Source of the DNA: Opitutales bacterium UBA7389
GTDB taxonomy: Bacteria; Verrucomicrobiota; Verrucomicrobiia; Opitutales; Opitutaceae
Reading direction: 5' to 3'
DNA length: 11,215 nt
Assembly: GCA_002474325.1 (NCBI GenBank)
Contig: DKNL01000107.1
Coordinates: 1-11,215 of the forward strand
The notes under the pieces were generated by a model. It did no database searches and was not told where the DNA came from. It saw only the letters and a program-made list of their open reading frames with translations. The translations under genes were made by a program, and so were the position numbers. Shown piece after piece: positions 1 to 8,008 of this stretch. The number at the start of each line of letters is the position of its first letter. Position 1 is the first letter of the stretch.

Positions 1-1
1 C

Positions 2-526
2 CCGCGCTTTTTGGGAACCAATCCCGCTCATGTTAAAGAAGGCGATCGCAAAGGGCTCCGCGTCCTTAGAGAGGAGGAGGATCTTGCTCGCGAGCTCATG
101 AAGTCCTTCGACGAAAGACAGCGCCCGCTAGCCCACTTCCAAAGTATCGCCTATCCGGAAATCGTCACCAATCGAGCAACCGAGGTCGGACCGCTGGCGC
201 CCGTGGGCATTCGGGCGGCCCACATGTACCCCTTTCAAGAAGCTCTCTAACTCATCTACACCTACGCAGCCACTATGCTCTTGGAACTGGCCAAAGAGCG
301 GCTTCAAAAGATCCGAGAGACCGGATTCGGCGAGATACGCTTTGGCTGGGCAGGTGGGATTGAACCCGGTGAACCACACTACTACCGAATTCAAGGACCC
401 ACTTTTCTAATCGAATACGACAACGTGCAAAACAAGGCCAATCACGCCCATACTGTTTGGCGTGATTTAAACGGCGACTTTGGGCGCGATATTCTCAAAG
501 AGCACTATTTGAATTACGGACACTAG
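2..526 (+). pseudogene. DUF3500 family protein, C-terminal part, interrupted by an in-frame TAA
   Basis: The reading frame enters from the left edge and runs to a TAG at 524-526. The N-terminal part lies outside the window. The first segment (to base 247) has the family-like stretches GTNPAHV, KGLRVL and PLAPVGIRA. The second (from base 251) has the highly recognisable C-terminal run FGWAGGIEPGEPHYYRIQGP, then FLIEYDN, HTVWRD and GDFGRD. Both segments are in the same frame, separated only by a TAA at 248-250. Reading through gives QEAL-stop-LIYTYAATM, which matches the helix expected there, so no frameshift is involved and one base change from a leucine TTA would explain it. DUF3500 proteins are of unknown biochemical function, often exported, and common in Bacteroidota, Planctomycetota and Verrucomicrobiota. 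An independently started downstream fragment (ATG at 275) is possible but would be only 83 residues. A sequencing error is the main alternative. The family assignment is from remembered motifs. Confidence 0.8.
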
Positions 527-725
527 ATCTAAAGCGGCATCCCGCCGTATTTGGATTAGGCGTAAGGCCACGTTTTCCACAGGCAGGGAGGACCTTCTCG
601 GTGCTCCAATCAATCCCAGCACTACTCTCAAGCAACGCAGTGCTTCAACCCGCGTTTCATGACAAATGCGCTATTACCCGGCCTAAAGGCTCCTGCTACT
701 TATATCACTTTCGAAAAGGCGCTTT
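527..725. other. Intergenic region between convergent genes
   Basis: About 200 bases lie between the stop of the + strand DUF3500 frame and the stop of the - strand sulfatase. There is a small hairpin-capable GCGG-CATC-CCGC at 534-545, too short and without a T tract to call a terminator. A short + strand frame starting at 601 runs into the sulfatase gene and has no recognisable protein features. I see no RNA gene here. Confidence 0.4.
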
Positions 726-2276
726 CTACCGGCGGGCCGACAATCGATTATACTGGACCGGGGTAATCCAGCTCAGATCGTTCCAATAGCCTGTATCGTT
801 GGGTTGCGGAAGCCCTCTAGTCGTGCGGCCGCGGCAAATGATCTCAGTAATTTTCCTTTCTAGATCGTTCGCGATCGCGAGATTCCTCGCGTACACATTC
901 CTCTCTTCTCCGGGATCCCTTTTCAAATTGTATAGTTCATAACCCAAGGCTCCATGCGGCATAATCAGCTTCCAGTCACCTTCCGTCACTGAAAACCGCC
1001 CTTTCATACCGTGGTTGATTAGTGGATACCTTTTGTGTTTAGGTTTGGGGTCGCGAAGAACCGAATAAAAGCTTTGGCTGTCCTCGCCAGCTTCATAGGT
1101 CAGTCGAGCGCCAATCATATCGGCTATGGTTCCAAGAAGGTCAACCTGCCCGACCAACCCCTCCCAACTTCGGCCTGGCTCGGTGATTCCGCCAGGCCAG
1201 CGAATGAAAAAAGGTACTCGATGCCCGCCTTCATAGACCGAGCGTTTTCCCTCTTTGTAAATGCCACTGCTATCGTGGTTAAAATCCTCAATACGTTCCA
1301 CCCACGATCTTTCTGGGCCGTTATCGCTGCTGAAAAAGACCATGGTGTTCTCATCGATTCCATTCTCTTCGAGAAAATCCAGGACACGGCCAACATGGTG
1401 ATCGGTCTCCACCATGAACTCCCCATACGCACCCGCATAGCCTTCTCCCCAAAATTCTGAGCGGGGAGCGACAGGATAGTGCGGCGACGTAAAAGGCAAG
1501 TAGAGGAAGAACGGTTCTCCGTCTCTGGCATCGTCCAGCTTTCCCTTCATCCACTCAATGCCTTTATCCGTAAAGCGCTGTAAACACTCCGTATCCACAA
1601 AGTCAGGCGCTACTTCGATTGCAGCTGCTCCGTGGAGAGCTTTGGCTTCTTCTGGCGTTTCAAAATACGGCGGCTTAATCCGGTAGTCCATATGCCGATC
1701 GTTCGGCTTTTTGGCCGTATACAAAGTCGGCTGGACTTCCACATGACGCCCTTCAATCCAGGCCAAATAGCCATAATTTAGCGAAGCCGGGATCCCATAG
1801 AAATAATCGAAGCCAATATCCAAGGGCATATCCTTGATGGGCTCATCGAAATCGCGATTCCCCATTTCTCCTGGAATATCCATTCCCAAATGCCATTTGC
1901 CTACCATGGCCGTGTTATAGCCATTTTCCTGAAGCAAGGAGGCGATTGTCATGCGGTCGTTATCTATCAAAGCTGGTGTATCCGCGCCTTGAACACCAGT
2001 CTTCAATCGCGTCCGCCAGCTATAGCGACCCGTCAGCAATCCGTAGCGGGACGGTGTACACACGGAATCCGAAGAGTGCCCATTCGTGAAGCTGACCCCC
2101 TCTTTCGCCAGCTTATCCAGGTTAGGAGTCTCGAACTTGGCCTCTGGATTAAGAGAACTGGAATCTCCGAATCCCTGATCATCCGTGTAGATTAGTATGA
2201 TGTTCGGACGTCGCGTTTGCGCGACAATGGAAGACAGGAGCAAGGTAATTAAAACGTAAGCTGTATAGTTCTTCAT
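726..2276 (-). CDS. Secreted S1-type formylglycine sulfatase (arylsulfatase-like), paralogue of 6422-7990
   Basis: A 516-residue enzyme predicted to hydrolyse a sulfate ester on a carbohydrate outside the cytoplasm. Residues 1-19 form a signal peptide ending IVA before QTRRP. The alkaline-phosphatase-fold sulfatase domain follows. It has metal ligands D32-D33 in YTDDQG, and the formylglycine motif C73-T-P-S-R77, where C73 would be oxidised by a maturation enzyme. It also has K127 and H129 in GKWHLG, H266 in SPHYP, D318-N319 in SSDNGPE, and K344 before EGGHRVPFF. All catalytic positions known from this family are present and the length is normal. The C-terminal subdomain holds the usual GDWKL and LYNLKRDPGE. 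The ATG at 2276 is chosen because it starts directly at the signal peptide; no Shine-Dalgarno is visible. It stops at TAG and is last in the - strand series, 241 bases after its upstream neighbour. The flanking of CTPSR by SVxxxYGLLTGRYSWR resembles sulfatase subfamily S1_15 as I remember it, but substrate is not assignable here. Confidence 0.95.
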   Translation of the reverse strand: MKNYTAYVLITLLLSSIVAQTRRPNIILIYTDDQGFGDSSSLNPEAKFETPNLDKLAKEGVSFTNGHSSDSVCTPSRYGLLTGRYSWRTRLKTGVQGADTPALIDNDRMTIASLLQENGYNTAMVGKWHLGMDIPGEMGNRDFDEPIKDMPLDIGFDYFYGIPASLNYGYLAWIEGRHVEVQPTLYTAKKPNDRHMDYRIKPPYFETPEEAKALHGAAAIEVAPDFVDTECLQRFTDKGIEWMKGKLDDARDGEPFFLYLPFTSPHYPVAPRSEFWGEGYAGAYGEFMVETDHHVGRVLDFLEENGIDENTMVFFSSDNGPERSWVERIEDFNHDSSGIYKEGKRSVYEGGHRVPFFIRWPGGITEPGRSWEGLVGQVDLLGTIADMIGARLTYEAGEDSQSFYSVLRDPKPKHKRYPLINHGMKGRFSVTEGDWKLIMPHGALGYELYNLKRDPGEERNVYARNLAIANDLERKITEIICRGRTTRGLPQPNDTGYWNDLSWITPVQYNRLSARR

Positions 2277-2517
2277 TGGATCTAATAAATGGAAAATTGA
2301 GAGAATAGTTGATGGAAGGGATTTTATTAAACATCGCGACTAGGTTGCTGGATCCCTCACTATTGCGTCAGGCCAGATCACTGCTTCGCATCGGCAAGTT
2401 CGAAAGCTTTGGGTATTGAGCGAGAATATAAAATCATGCCCTCGACAAAACCGAGAATCCCGCCCCGAAACCTGGTGAGTGGTCTAGAAAGTTCACGAAC
2501 GATGTTAAAACAAATTA
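2277..2517. other. Intergenic region between two sulfatase genes
   Basis: 241 bases upstream of the - strand sulfatase at 726-2276. The part nearest that gene (about 2277-2335) is AT-rich and could hold its promoter, but I cannot single out -35 and -10 boxes. No strong hairpin follows the upstream sulfatase stop. A + strand frame across 2409-2741 overlaps the next gene and has no protein-like features. Confidence 0.35.
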
Positions 2518-3942
2518 TCAATCGTTCGGATCGACCAAATTTCTCCAATCAGAATAAGTCGGACGGCGCTCGGAATAGTACTGGCCTTTTACCGTGGGAG
2601 CAGGAGGCGTTTCTTCCAAGAAGGCTTGCAGCTTCTCGCGAACGACTTCCGCCCACTCGCCCGCTTCCCCGATGGCCAGGTCGTTGGCTTCCTTCAAATC
2701 CTTGGGCACTTCGTAGAACCGCCCATCTCGGTAGAGCTTGAATCTCTCTGTCCGGGCAAATTGAGCAGGCGTCTTATTCCAGTACGGCTGATAATGAGTG
2801 AATACCCAATCGCGAGGATTACCGGTCTTCCCTTTCAATCGGGGATAGAAACTGCGCCCGTCTATGGGGTCGCTGTCGCCAAGTTCTACCCCAGCCGCCT
2901 CAGCCAAGGTAGCGTAAAAATCCGTAAAATCTATCAGGTCGTCCGGCACCTGCCCTCCGGGAGTTTGCCCTTTCCAGTATGCGACGAAAGGAACATGGGT
3001 ACCCATGTTAGTCGGTCCACCCTTCCCGCCTTTGATATCCATTCCATTCCAGCGGGAAACGATCGGGGTGCCCGTGCCATTGTCCGCAGTGAAGAGAATA
3101 ATAGTGTTTTCAGCGATACCTAGAGTTTCCGTCTTGTCGATAATCTTGCCGATTATCTTATCCATGTAATTCACCATGGATACAAAATGCTCCTTATTGC
3201 GGGGGCGATCCCACTTATTCGCAGTCGCCTTTGGGGAATCACCGATGGTGTCCGGCGTGGGCACGAACGGATCGTGAACAAGGACCATCGGATAGTAGGC
3301 AAAAAATGGAGTGTCCCGATTGCGTTCCATGAATTCGCACAAGTAATCGCTCATCTGGTCCGGCCCATAAGCGCCCGCATTTTCTTCCTTGGTGATGAAC
3401 TTGCCATTCGTTTCAATTGGAGGATTCCAAAACCGCTCACCCCCAATCTTGCCGCTCTTGCCCGTGGTCAATTGCCAGAGAAAGTATTCATGAAATCCCG
3501 CTTTTACTGGACGCGAGTTATCGTCATGCCCAGGCATTAAATTATACAGGCCATTGAGCTGCCACTTTCCGACTATCGCCGTCCGGTAGCCCGCTTCCTG
3601 CATCAGATGGCCAAAGGTTTTATCATTCGGATTCAAGTAGCCGAAATGCGTGTAATTGCGGAAATTATACTGGCCCGTCATCAGTTTGACTCGAGAGGGC
3701 GTACAGATAGGCGTAGAGAAGCAATTTTTGAAACGCAGGCCTTTAGAAGCCATATCATCGATCCGAGGCGTCTGATAGTCCTCCGCCCCGTAGCAACCTA
3801 TAGCTTCCCAACTGACATCATCGGCCATGATAAGAACCACGTTGGGCTGATCTACGGGATCGCGCCGCAGTTGCCCCTGCGCGGAAAACCCAATTGATAA
3901 AGCGATTAAAGAAACGAGACACTTGAGAGAAAACGCTTTCAT
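2518..3942 (-). CDS. Secreted S1-type formylglycine sulfatase with GKWQ in place of GKWH
   Basis: A predicted exported sulfate-ester hydrolase of 474 residues. The frame is open back to a GTG at 3990, but the ATG at 3942 begins a clean signal peptide (MKAFSLK, a hydrophobic run, then FSAQG), whereas the longer version adds an unneeded hydrophobic leader. Neither start has a clear ribosome binding site. Numbered from the ATG: metal ligands D41-D42 (MADDVS), formylglycine motif C80-T-P-S-R84, lysine K126 in GKWQLNG, H223 in LVHDPF, D287-N288 in TADNGT, and K307 in the GGKGG stretch before THVPF. The histidine that normally follows GKW is glutamine (Q128). The family motif around CTPSR (STPICTPSRVKLMTGQYNFR) differs clearly from the other sulfatases here, so this is a distinct subfamily and probably acts on a different sulfate position or sugar. 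The C-terminus carries the usual RTERFKLYRDGRFYEV block. It ends in TGA. It lies between the phosphatase gene and the last sulfatase. Confidence 0.93.
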   Translation of the reverse strand: MKAFSLKCLVSLIALSIGFSAQGQLRRDPVDQPNVVLIMADDVSWEAIGCYGAEDYQTPRIDDMASKGLRFKNCFSTPICTPSRVKLMTGQYNFRNYTHFGYLNPNDKTFGHLMQEAGYRTAIVGKWQLNGLYNLMPGHDDNSRPVKAGFHEYFLWQLTTGKSGKIGGERFWNPPIETNGKFITKEENAGAYGPDQMSDYLCEFMERNRDTPFFAYYPMVLVHDPFVPTPDTIGDSPKATANKWDRPRNKEHFVSMVNYMDKIIGKIIDKTETLGIAENTIILFTADNGTGTPIVSRWNGMDIKGGKGGPTNMGTHVPFVAYWKGQTPGGQVPDDLIDFTDFYATLAEAAGVELGDSDPIDGRSFYPRLKGKTGNPRDWVFTHYQPYWNKTPAQFARTERFKLYRDGRFYEVPKDLKEANDLAIGEAGEWAEVVREKLQAFLEETPPAPTVKGQYYSERRPTYSDWRNLVDPND

Positions 3943-4256
3943 CGAGACATATAAGAATAAGAAAGATGAAAAGATCGATCCATTTTTCACGGCCCGCGTT
4001 TTTAGAATGCTCCTATCTTACAGGAACTCGATCCATCTGCCAAATCGCGAGAACTGGCTAACTCTCCTCGCTAAGGATCAGCCCTAAGACCGGAATATCT
4101 TCTAGGATTGGGACAAGGCGGAGTAGTTTTCTCACCCGAAACCGGAATAATTTAAAGGCAGGAATGATCGTCTTTATCCGCAGCGCGGATTTGGTCGAAG
4201 GCCACTGAACCTATTTTCTTTTTCAAACGCAGCAAGCGCTTTAGACGGCTGCTTGA
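3943..4256. other. Intergenic region upstream of the 2518-3942 sulfatase
   Basis: Just over 300 bases without a gene. It holds a perfect 6-bp inverted repeat (4176-4190, listed separately) and two direct copies of ACCGGAATA at 4089-4097 and 4141-4149. Either could be regulator sites for the sulfatase transcribed leftward from here, but nothing proves it. No convincing promoter boxes, RNA gene or small coding frame were seen. Confidence 0.35.
4176..4190. repeat. Perfect inverted repeat ATCCGC-AGC-GCGGAT
   Basis: Six perfect base pairs around a 3-base centre, in the leader region of the 2518-3942 sulfatase and about 100 bases past the phosphatase stop. No T run follows on either strand beyond TTT, so a protein-binding site or a plain RNA hairpin is as likely as a terminator. 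Confidence 0.4.
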
Positions 4257-4290
4257 GGACAGGTATCCCAACCATTCGGGATAGGTTCCT
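4257..4290 (-). terminator. Imperfect hairpin just past the phosphatase stop
   Basis: TATCCC at 4264-4269 pairs perfectly with GGGATA at 4278-4283 around an 8-base loop, and AGGA/TCCT extends the stem outside a small internal bulge. It begins one base beyond the TAG of the - strand phosphatase gene, which is where a terminator would sit. No U tract follows on the - strand, so this may only stabilise the mRNA 3' end. Confidence 0.35.
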
Positions 4291-4291
4291 G

Positions 4292-6139
4292 CTAATTATC
4301 CATGCCGACAACGATCGACTCGCTGTATTTGAATTCGCCGGTAAAAGCGTCGTAATACTTGAATATCACGTGCGGATGCGGATAAGCTATCCAACGCGTT
4401 TCGCCTCTTTGTATCGGGCTGTTGAATACGTTATTCACTTGCACCACGCAGTAGTGGGGATGCGTCCGCTCCCGGCGTGGGGTATCGGGATAAACATAGG
4501 TCGACCAGCGAACGTCACACTCTCTAGGTCCATACTTGAACTTCCCATTGATTGGACGATTTCCTTCATCATCCACGGGGACATGGTTAACGGAATTCCC
4601 TGGACCCGATGCGAATTCCCAAACGTTGTTCAGCACTTTGATGGCGAATGAATTATGCAAGTCGCCCGTTAGCATAAAAAATTGCTTGGGACTGTTGGCC
4701 TCGAAGAAATCGATAAGCTCCTCGCGTTCCTCCAGGAACACTGTCCATGCATCATCCTTCTTGAGCTTCGTATTGAAGTCGGTTCCGCCCCCACTTCCCA
4801 CGTGAGGGATCATAAAGTCCACGCTAGAAGCCATGAAAAAGAAATCCGCGTCCGAGTTACTGATGCTGTCTTTAAGCCACTGCAGCTGCTGCTTGCCCAA
4901 AATTGTCGCCCCCGGTTTATCCGGATTGTCGACATCGTGTAGCGAGCGATGGGATCGCGTATCGAGCATGAAGAATTCGCAATTAGCCACCCGAAAGGAA
5001 CCGTAAGAACGCCGACCAACAGAGTAATTCGCTTCACCATCGGCGCGACCCGCGGGAGAGATCTTTAGGCGATTGCGGTCGACCACCTCTACAATATCAT
5101 AAACGCCAGCATTAGGATCGCCCGGAATCTGATCCAAATCCATGGCCTGAATACCATCCGTAGGCTTCCCCCAATGAACGACCATATTGGCATGGTCCTC
5201 GAGGTCCATAGTCGAGAAATTCGCGTTAGGATCGTAGAGGATGTCGCTCCCCTCTCGGAATCTTCCCACTCCAAACCGAGCCGGCACATCGTGGGCGACT
5301 GGATTGGCCCAACCTAGATAGTCGAACCAAGCTCGTACCGCCGTATCGCGGAAAACGGCCCGGCGATCCACGTAACCAACCTCACCAGTACCATAAATAT
5401 CATTAAGCAGCTCATGGTCATCAAAGGTATAGAAACTGGGAACCTTACTGTGCCATTCCATCATGTTGCGGCCTCGATACATGTAGGTCTTGTAGTTTTC
5501 CCAGACGCCCACAATCGGGGGGGCCAAGTCCACTATTTCCGGATTGGGGTCTTGATCTTCTAAACGGGCTTGAGCTCGCCAAGCATGAACCGGAAAATCG
5601 CGATCCTCCTCGTATAGCCAATCCCCGTTCATGATCGCGAAATGAACGTCGTCCGCGACCTGCTCATTAAGCGTATCGTAAATCGGCATGTTTGGACCCA
5701 TGCTGCTTTGCCAGGCTTGATTGACACAGGAAACGAATTCGAACTGGAAATTGAAAAGCCCCTTAGGATTGTGCTCCTCGTCGATAAAGTCTTCTGTACG
5801 CGGGAGCGTTTTGAAAGATCCGCTTAAGCCTTTATCGACCGTATAATAGTAGAGCGTATCTGGATACAAATTCGTGAGCGTGATTATGGCCGTATTATCG
5901 TCCTCGATTTTCGTTTCCACATACTCGGACATCATCAGCTGTTTAAGACGCTCTGTCCCGTAGTTGACAGCAACCTCTCCCGGGACATTCGTGCGCACCC
6001 AGATACTCATGGTTGTCGACCCAGGCCGCCCGAGAATCGGACCATGGGTAACTTTTAAATCGATCCGTGCCTTATCGGCTATAGCAGGCAGTGTGATCAA
6101 TAAACATAGGGATAAAAGTGGGAGGATTTTCATAAACAT
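4292..6139 (-). CDS. Secreted PhoD-like metallophosphatase / phosphodiesterase
   Basis: A 615-residue exported enzyme of the PhoD family, which hydrolyses phosphomonoesters or diesters using iron and calcium. Residues 1-21 are a signal peptide (KILPLLSLCLLITLPAIA). Residues about 27-112 form the PhoD N-terminal beta domain, with THGPILGRPGSTTMSIWVRT and LYPDTLYYYTV. The metallophosphatase domain follows: C138 in FVSCVNQ (the cysteine that binds iron in PhoD), D173 in MNGDWLYE, D240-D241-H242 in FYTFDDHEL, R396-H397 in LDTRSHRS, and D493 and H495 in LTGDLHNS. A stretch at about residues 283-378, between FDDHE and the LDTR block, looks like a lineage-specific insertion. Either the first ATG (6139) or the one two codons later (6133) could start translation; AAGGAT lies about 13 bases upstream of the first. 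It ends in TAG. Its place inside a sulfatase series suggests it acts on phosphorylated groups of the same polysaccharide or scavenges phosphate; this is inference. Confidence 0.9.
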   Translation of the reverse strand: MFMKILPLLSLCLLITLPAIADKARIDLKVTHGPILGRPGSTTMSIWVRTNVPGEVAVNYGTERLKQLMMSEYVETKIEDDNTAIITLTNLYPDTLYYYTVDKGLSGSFKTLPRTEDFIDEEHNPKGLFNFQFEFVSCVNQAWQSSMGPNMPIYDTLNEQVADDVHFAIMNGDWLYEEDRDFPVHAWRAQARLEDQDPNPEIVDLAPPIVGVWENYKTYMYRGRNMMEWHSKVPSFYTFDDHELLNDIYGTGEVGYVDRRAVFRDTAVRAWFDYLGWANPVAHDVPARFGVGRFREGSDILYDPNANFSTMDLEDHANMVVHWGKPTDGIQAMDLDQIPGDPNAGVYDIVEVVDRNRLKISPAGRADGEANYSVGRRSYGSFRVANCEFFMLDTRSHRSLHDVDNPDKPGATILGKQQLQWLKDSISNSDADFFFMASSVDFMIPHVGSGGGTDFNTKLKKDDAWTVFLEEREELIDFFEANSPKQFFMLTGDLHNSFAIKVLNNVWEFASGPGNSVNHVPVDDEGNRPINGKFKYGPRECDVRWSTYVYPDTPRRERTHPHYCVVQVNNVFNSPIQRGETRWIAYPHPHVIFKYYDAFTGEFKYSESIVVGMDN

Positions 6140-6205
6140 AGATTTAAACAGATCCTTGGACTAAAGGCCAAGCGAATATAGTGCTTTGGAGGGATTGGAG
6201 ACAAT

Positions 6206-6223
6206 TGAGTGCGATGCACCTCA
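6206..6223. repeat. Short hairpin upstream of the phosphatase gene
   Basis: TGAG-TGC pairs with GCA-CTCA around GAT, with one bulged C: seven base pairs in all. It lies about 70-85 bases before the phosphatase start and could be an operator or a leader hairpin. Support is sequence symmetry only. Confidence 0.25.
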
Positions 6224-6272
6224 GTCGCGATCCCGTAGCTATACATACATACCGAATCTAGATGGAGCCGAT

Positions 6273-6340
6273 TGTAGGAGCGGGTTTATCCCGTGATTCC
6301 AAAACCGGATGCATTAGATTGGGAAAAACCCGCTCCTACA
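6273..6340. repeat. REP-like inverted pair (BIME-like element)
   Basis: TGTAGGAGCGGGTTT at 6273-6287 is repeated as a perfect 15-bp reverse complement at 6326-6340, with 38 bases between. Each arm contains its own mini-hairpin: CGGG-TTTAT-CCCG in the left arm and GGG-TTTTT-CCC in the right arm. The arms stay alignable past the 15 bases (a shared TCCC). Two small stem-loops in opposite orientation between genes is the design of REP/BIME elements, which in other bacteria are moved by RAYT-type Y1 transposases. No such gene is in the window. Because the whole element can also fold into one long stem, it may stop or protect the upstream sulfatase transcript. Confidence 0.8.
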
Positions 6341-6421
6341 GGTCGCCAACAACCCTGAATCCCTCACCCATCACTTTACCCCAAAACCTCTAGGCCAGCT
6401 TGGGCTGAAGAGCTGCCCCAC

Positions 6422-7990
6422 TCAATCGATCCAGTCGATTTGCTTCCAATCGTCTCGGACATAGTCTTGTTTTGGGCCCGGTGTACTACGGCCATTTTTG
6501 ACATATTCCACGGCAAGAGCAGTGAGCCCAGCGACGATATCGGGCCGCTCGCTGGCCAGATTCTGAGATTCCGCGATGTCCAATCTCAAGTTATAAAGTT
6601 GACGCTCTCCCGTATCAAAAAGTCTCTGTTCTAGCGTGTTCGCATATGCATCGGCGCGTCGGCCAGACTTAACACTGTAATTGTTCCCGCCTGAGCCGCT
6701 ATGGAGCAATAGCTTCCAATCGCCGCGCCTTATGGCAAATCGGCCAAGACTCGAATGATGGACGATTGCATGCGACTCTCTGTAAGCCGCATCTCCACCT
6801 TTGAGAAGAGGCAAAGCAGTGACGCTGTCGACCGCTTGGCTATCGGGCATTTCCATTTGGAGTAGATCCGCGAATGTCGCCATCATATCGACCAAGCTAA
6901 AAGGTTCTGAATTTGCCGATCCGGATCGAATTGCTCGTGGCCAGCGGGCGATGAACGGAACGCGATGGCCACCTTCCCAATTATCCCGCTTGGATCCGAG
7001 CAACAATCCTGAACTGTCATGACCGGTATTCTGCAAGCGGTCGTACATATTTGTCTCCGGACCATTATCGCTGGTAACGATCAAGAGCGTGTTCTCCGCG
7101 AGCCTTAGATCGGACAAGTTTTGCATGACTCGGCCCACATGATGATCCACTTCCACCACAAAGTCGCCATAGACATCTAGTCCGCTCGTTCCAATAAACG
7201 TATCGGCGGGAGCATGCGGCGTGTGGGGAGAGTTTAAGGGCACGTAGGCGAAAAAAGGTTCGTTGCGTTGATCTCCGAAGAACTCGATAGTCTTATCGAT
7301 AATCGCATTCATCACGTACTTGTGCTTCCATCCTGTAGCAGCGGGCCCTGGACGCCCCCCCCTGTCCTCGAATTCCAGCATCGAGGTGGGAAGCTCCACT
7401 ACGCGATCATTCTCGATAAAGACATAAGGAGGCATGTCCAGCGAGGCTGAGATACCGAAAAAATAGTCGAAACCATTTGAAGTCGGCGTCTTTTCGATTC
7501 GCTTGGAAAAATCCACTCCATCCCACTTCTGCCGCATAGCGTATTCCTGATCTCCCCGATGCGGACGATCCCACTCCATGCCCAAATGCCATTTTCCAAT
7601 ACACGCAGTCGCGTATCCCCTTTGCTTGAACAGGTTCCCCAAAGTCATCCTGCCAGATTCGATAAGCGGCAGAGAGAACCCTCCGAGAACGCCGCTTTTC
7701 AGTTCGGTGCGCCAGCTATAGCATCCTGTCAGCAGGGAGTATCTCGATGGCGTGCAGACAGCAGAAGCGGAGTGAGCATCCGTCATCTGGACACCTTCAG
7801 AAGCGAGACGATCCAAATTGGGCGTTCGAATTCTCGAGCCCGGATTGTAGCTACTCACATCACCATAGCCTAGATCGTCCGCGAAAATCAGGATTACATT
7901 GGGGCGGGCACTCTCTTGCCCCGCCACTAAACTTTGAAGCTGTAGACCTAAGCCTACAGCTAAAATGGTTTGGCAAATCGATCTCAGCAT
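6422..7990 (-). CDS. Secreted S1-type formylglycine sulfatase (arylsulfatase-like), paralogue of 726-2276
   Basis: A 522-residue predicted exported sulfatase. Signal peptide residues 1-23 (hydrophobic run ending SLVA) precede the mature start near GQESARPN. Motifs in order are D38-D39 (FADDLG), C79-T-P-S-R83, K133 and H135 (GKWHLG), H256 (SPHTPHAP), D308-N309 (TSDNGPE), and K334 before EGGHRVPF. All are intact. It shares with the sulfatase at 726-2276 long colinear stretches: SRYxLLTGxYSWRTxLKxGV, VEVDHHVGRV or its near match, GHDSS, and a C-terminal tail rich in G, P, D and W. The two are therefore paralogues of one subfamily. The SRYSLLTG context resembles S1_15 sulfatases from memory; this is unverified. 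The ATG at 7990 starts at the signal peptide and lies 18 bases after the stop of the upstream sulfatase, so the two are very likely one transcript. No Shine-Dalgarno is visible, so translation may depend on coupling or a weakly structured leader. It stops at TGA. Confidence 0.95.
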   Translation of the reverse strand: MLRSICQTILAVGLGLQLQSLVAGQESARPNVILIFADDLGYGDVSSYNPGSRIRTPNLDRLASEGVQMTDAHSASAVCTPSRYSLLTGCYSWRTELKSGVLGGFSLPLIESGRMTLGNLFKQRGYATACIGKWHLGMEWDRPHRGDQEYAMRQKWDGVDFSKRIEKTPTSNGFDYFFGISASLDMPPYVFIENDRVVELPTSMLEFEDRGGRPGPAATGWKHKYVMNAIIDKTIEFFGDQRNEPFFAYVPLNSPHTPHAPADTFIGTSGLDVYGDFVVEVDHHVGRVMQNLSDLRLAENTLLIVTSDNGPETNMYDRLQNTGHDSSGLLLGSKRDNWEGGHRVPFIARWPRAIRSGSANSEPFSLVDMMATFADLLQMEMPDSQAVDSVTALPLLKGGDAAYRESHAIVHHSSLGRFAIRRGDWKLLLHSGSGGNNYSVKSGRRADAYANTLEQRLFDTGERQLYNLRLDIAESQNLASERPDIVAGLTALAVEYVKNGRSTPGPKQDYVRDDWKQIDWID

Positions 7991-8008
7991 TGAGAGCTGA
8001 TCGGGAAC

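Noticed and set aside
601..789. 62-residue + strand frame starting with GTG
   Set aside because: It overlaps the 3' end of the sulfatase gene and the convergent gap, has no recognisable motif, and has no ribosome binding site.
1035..1460. 141-residue + strand frame
   Set aside because: It lies wholly antisense within a sulfatase gene whose catalytic motifs are intact; a shadow frame.
2626..3123. 165-residue + strand frame
   Set aside because: It is antisense to the 2518-3942 sulfatase and has no protein-like features.
3943..3990. GTG start at 3990 for the 2518-3942 sulfatase
   Set aside because: It would put 16 extra residues before a complete signal peptide; the ATG at 3942 is better.
4253..4651. 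132-residue + strand frame starting in the intergenic gap
   Set aside because: Most of it is antisense to the phosphatase C-terminus; no motif or start signal.
6391..6420. Possible terminator after the 6422-7990 sulfatase (CAGCT/AGCTG)
   Set aside because: Only five base pairs with a 10-base loop and no T run on the - strand.
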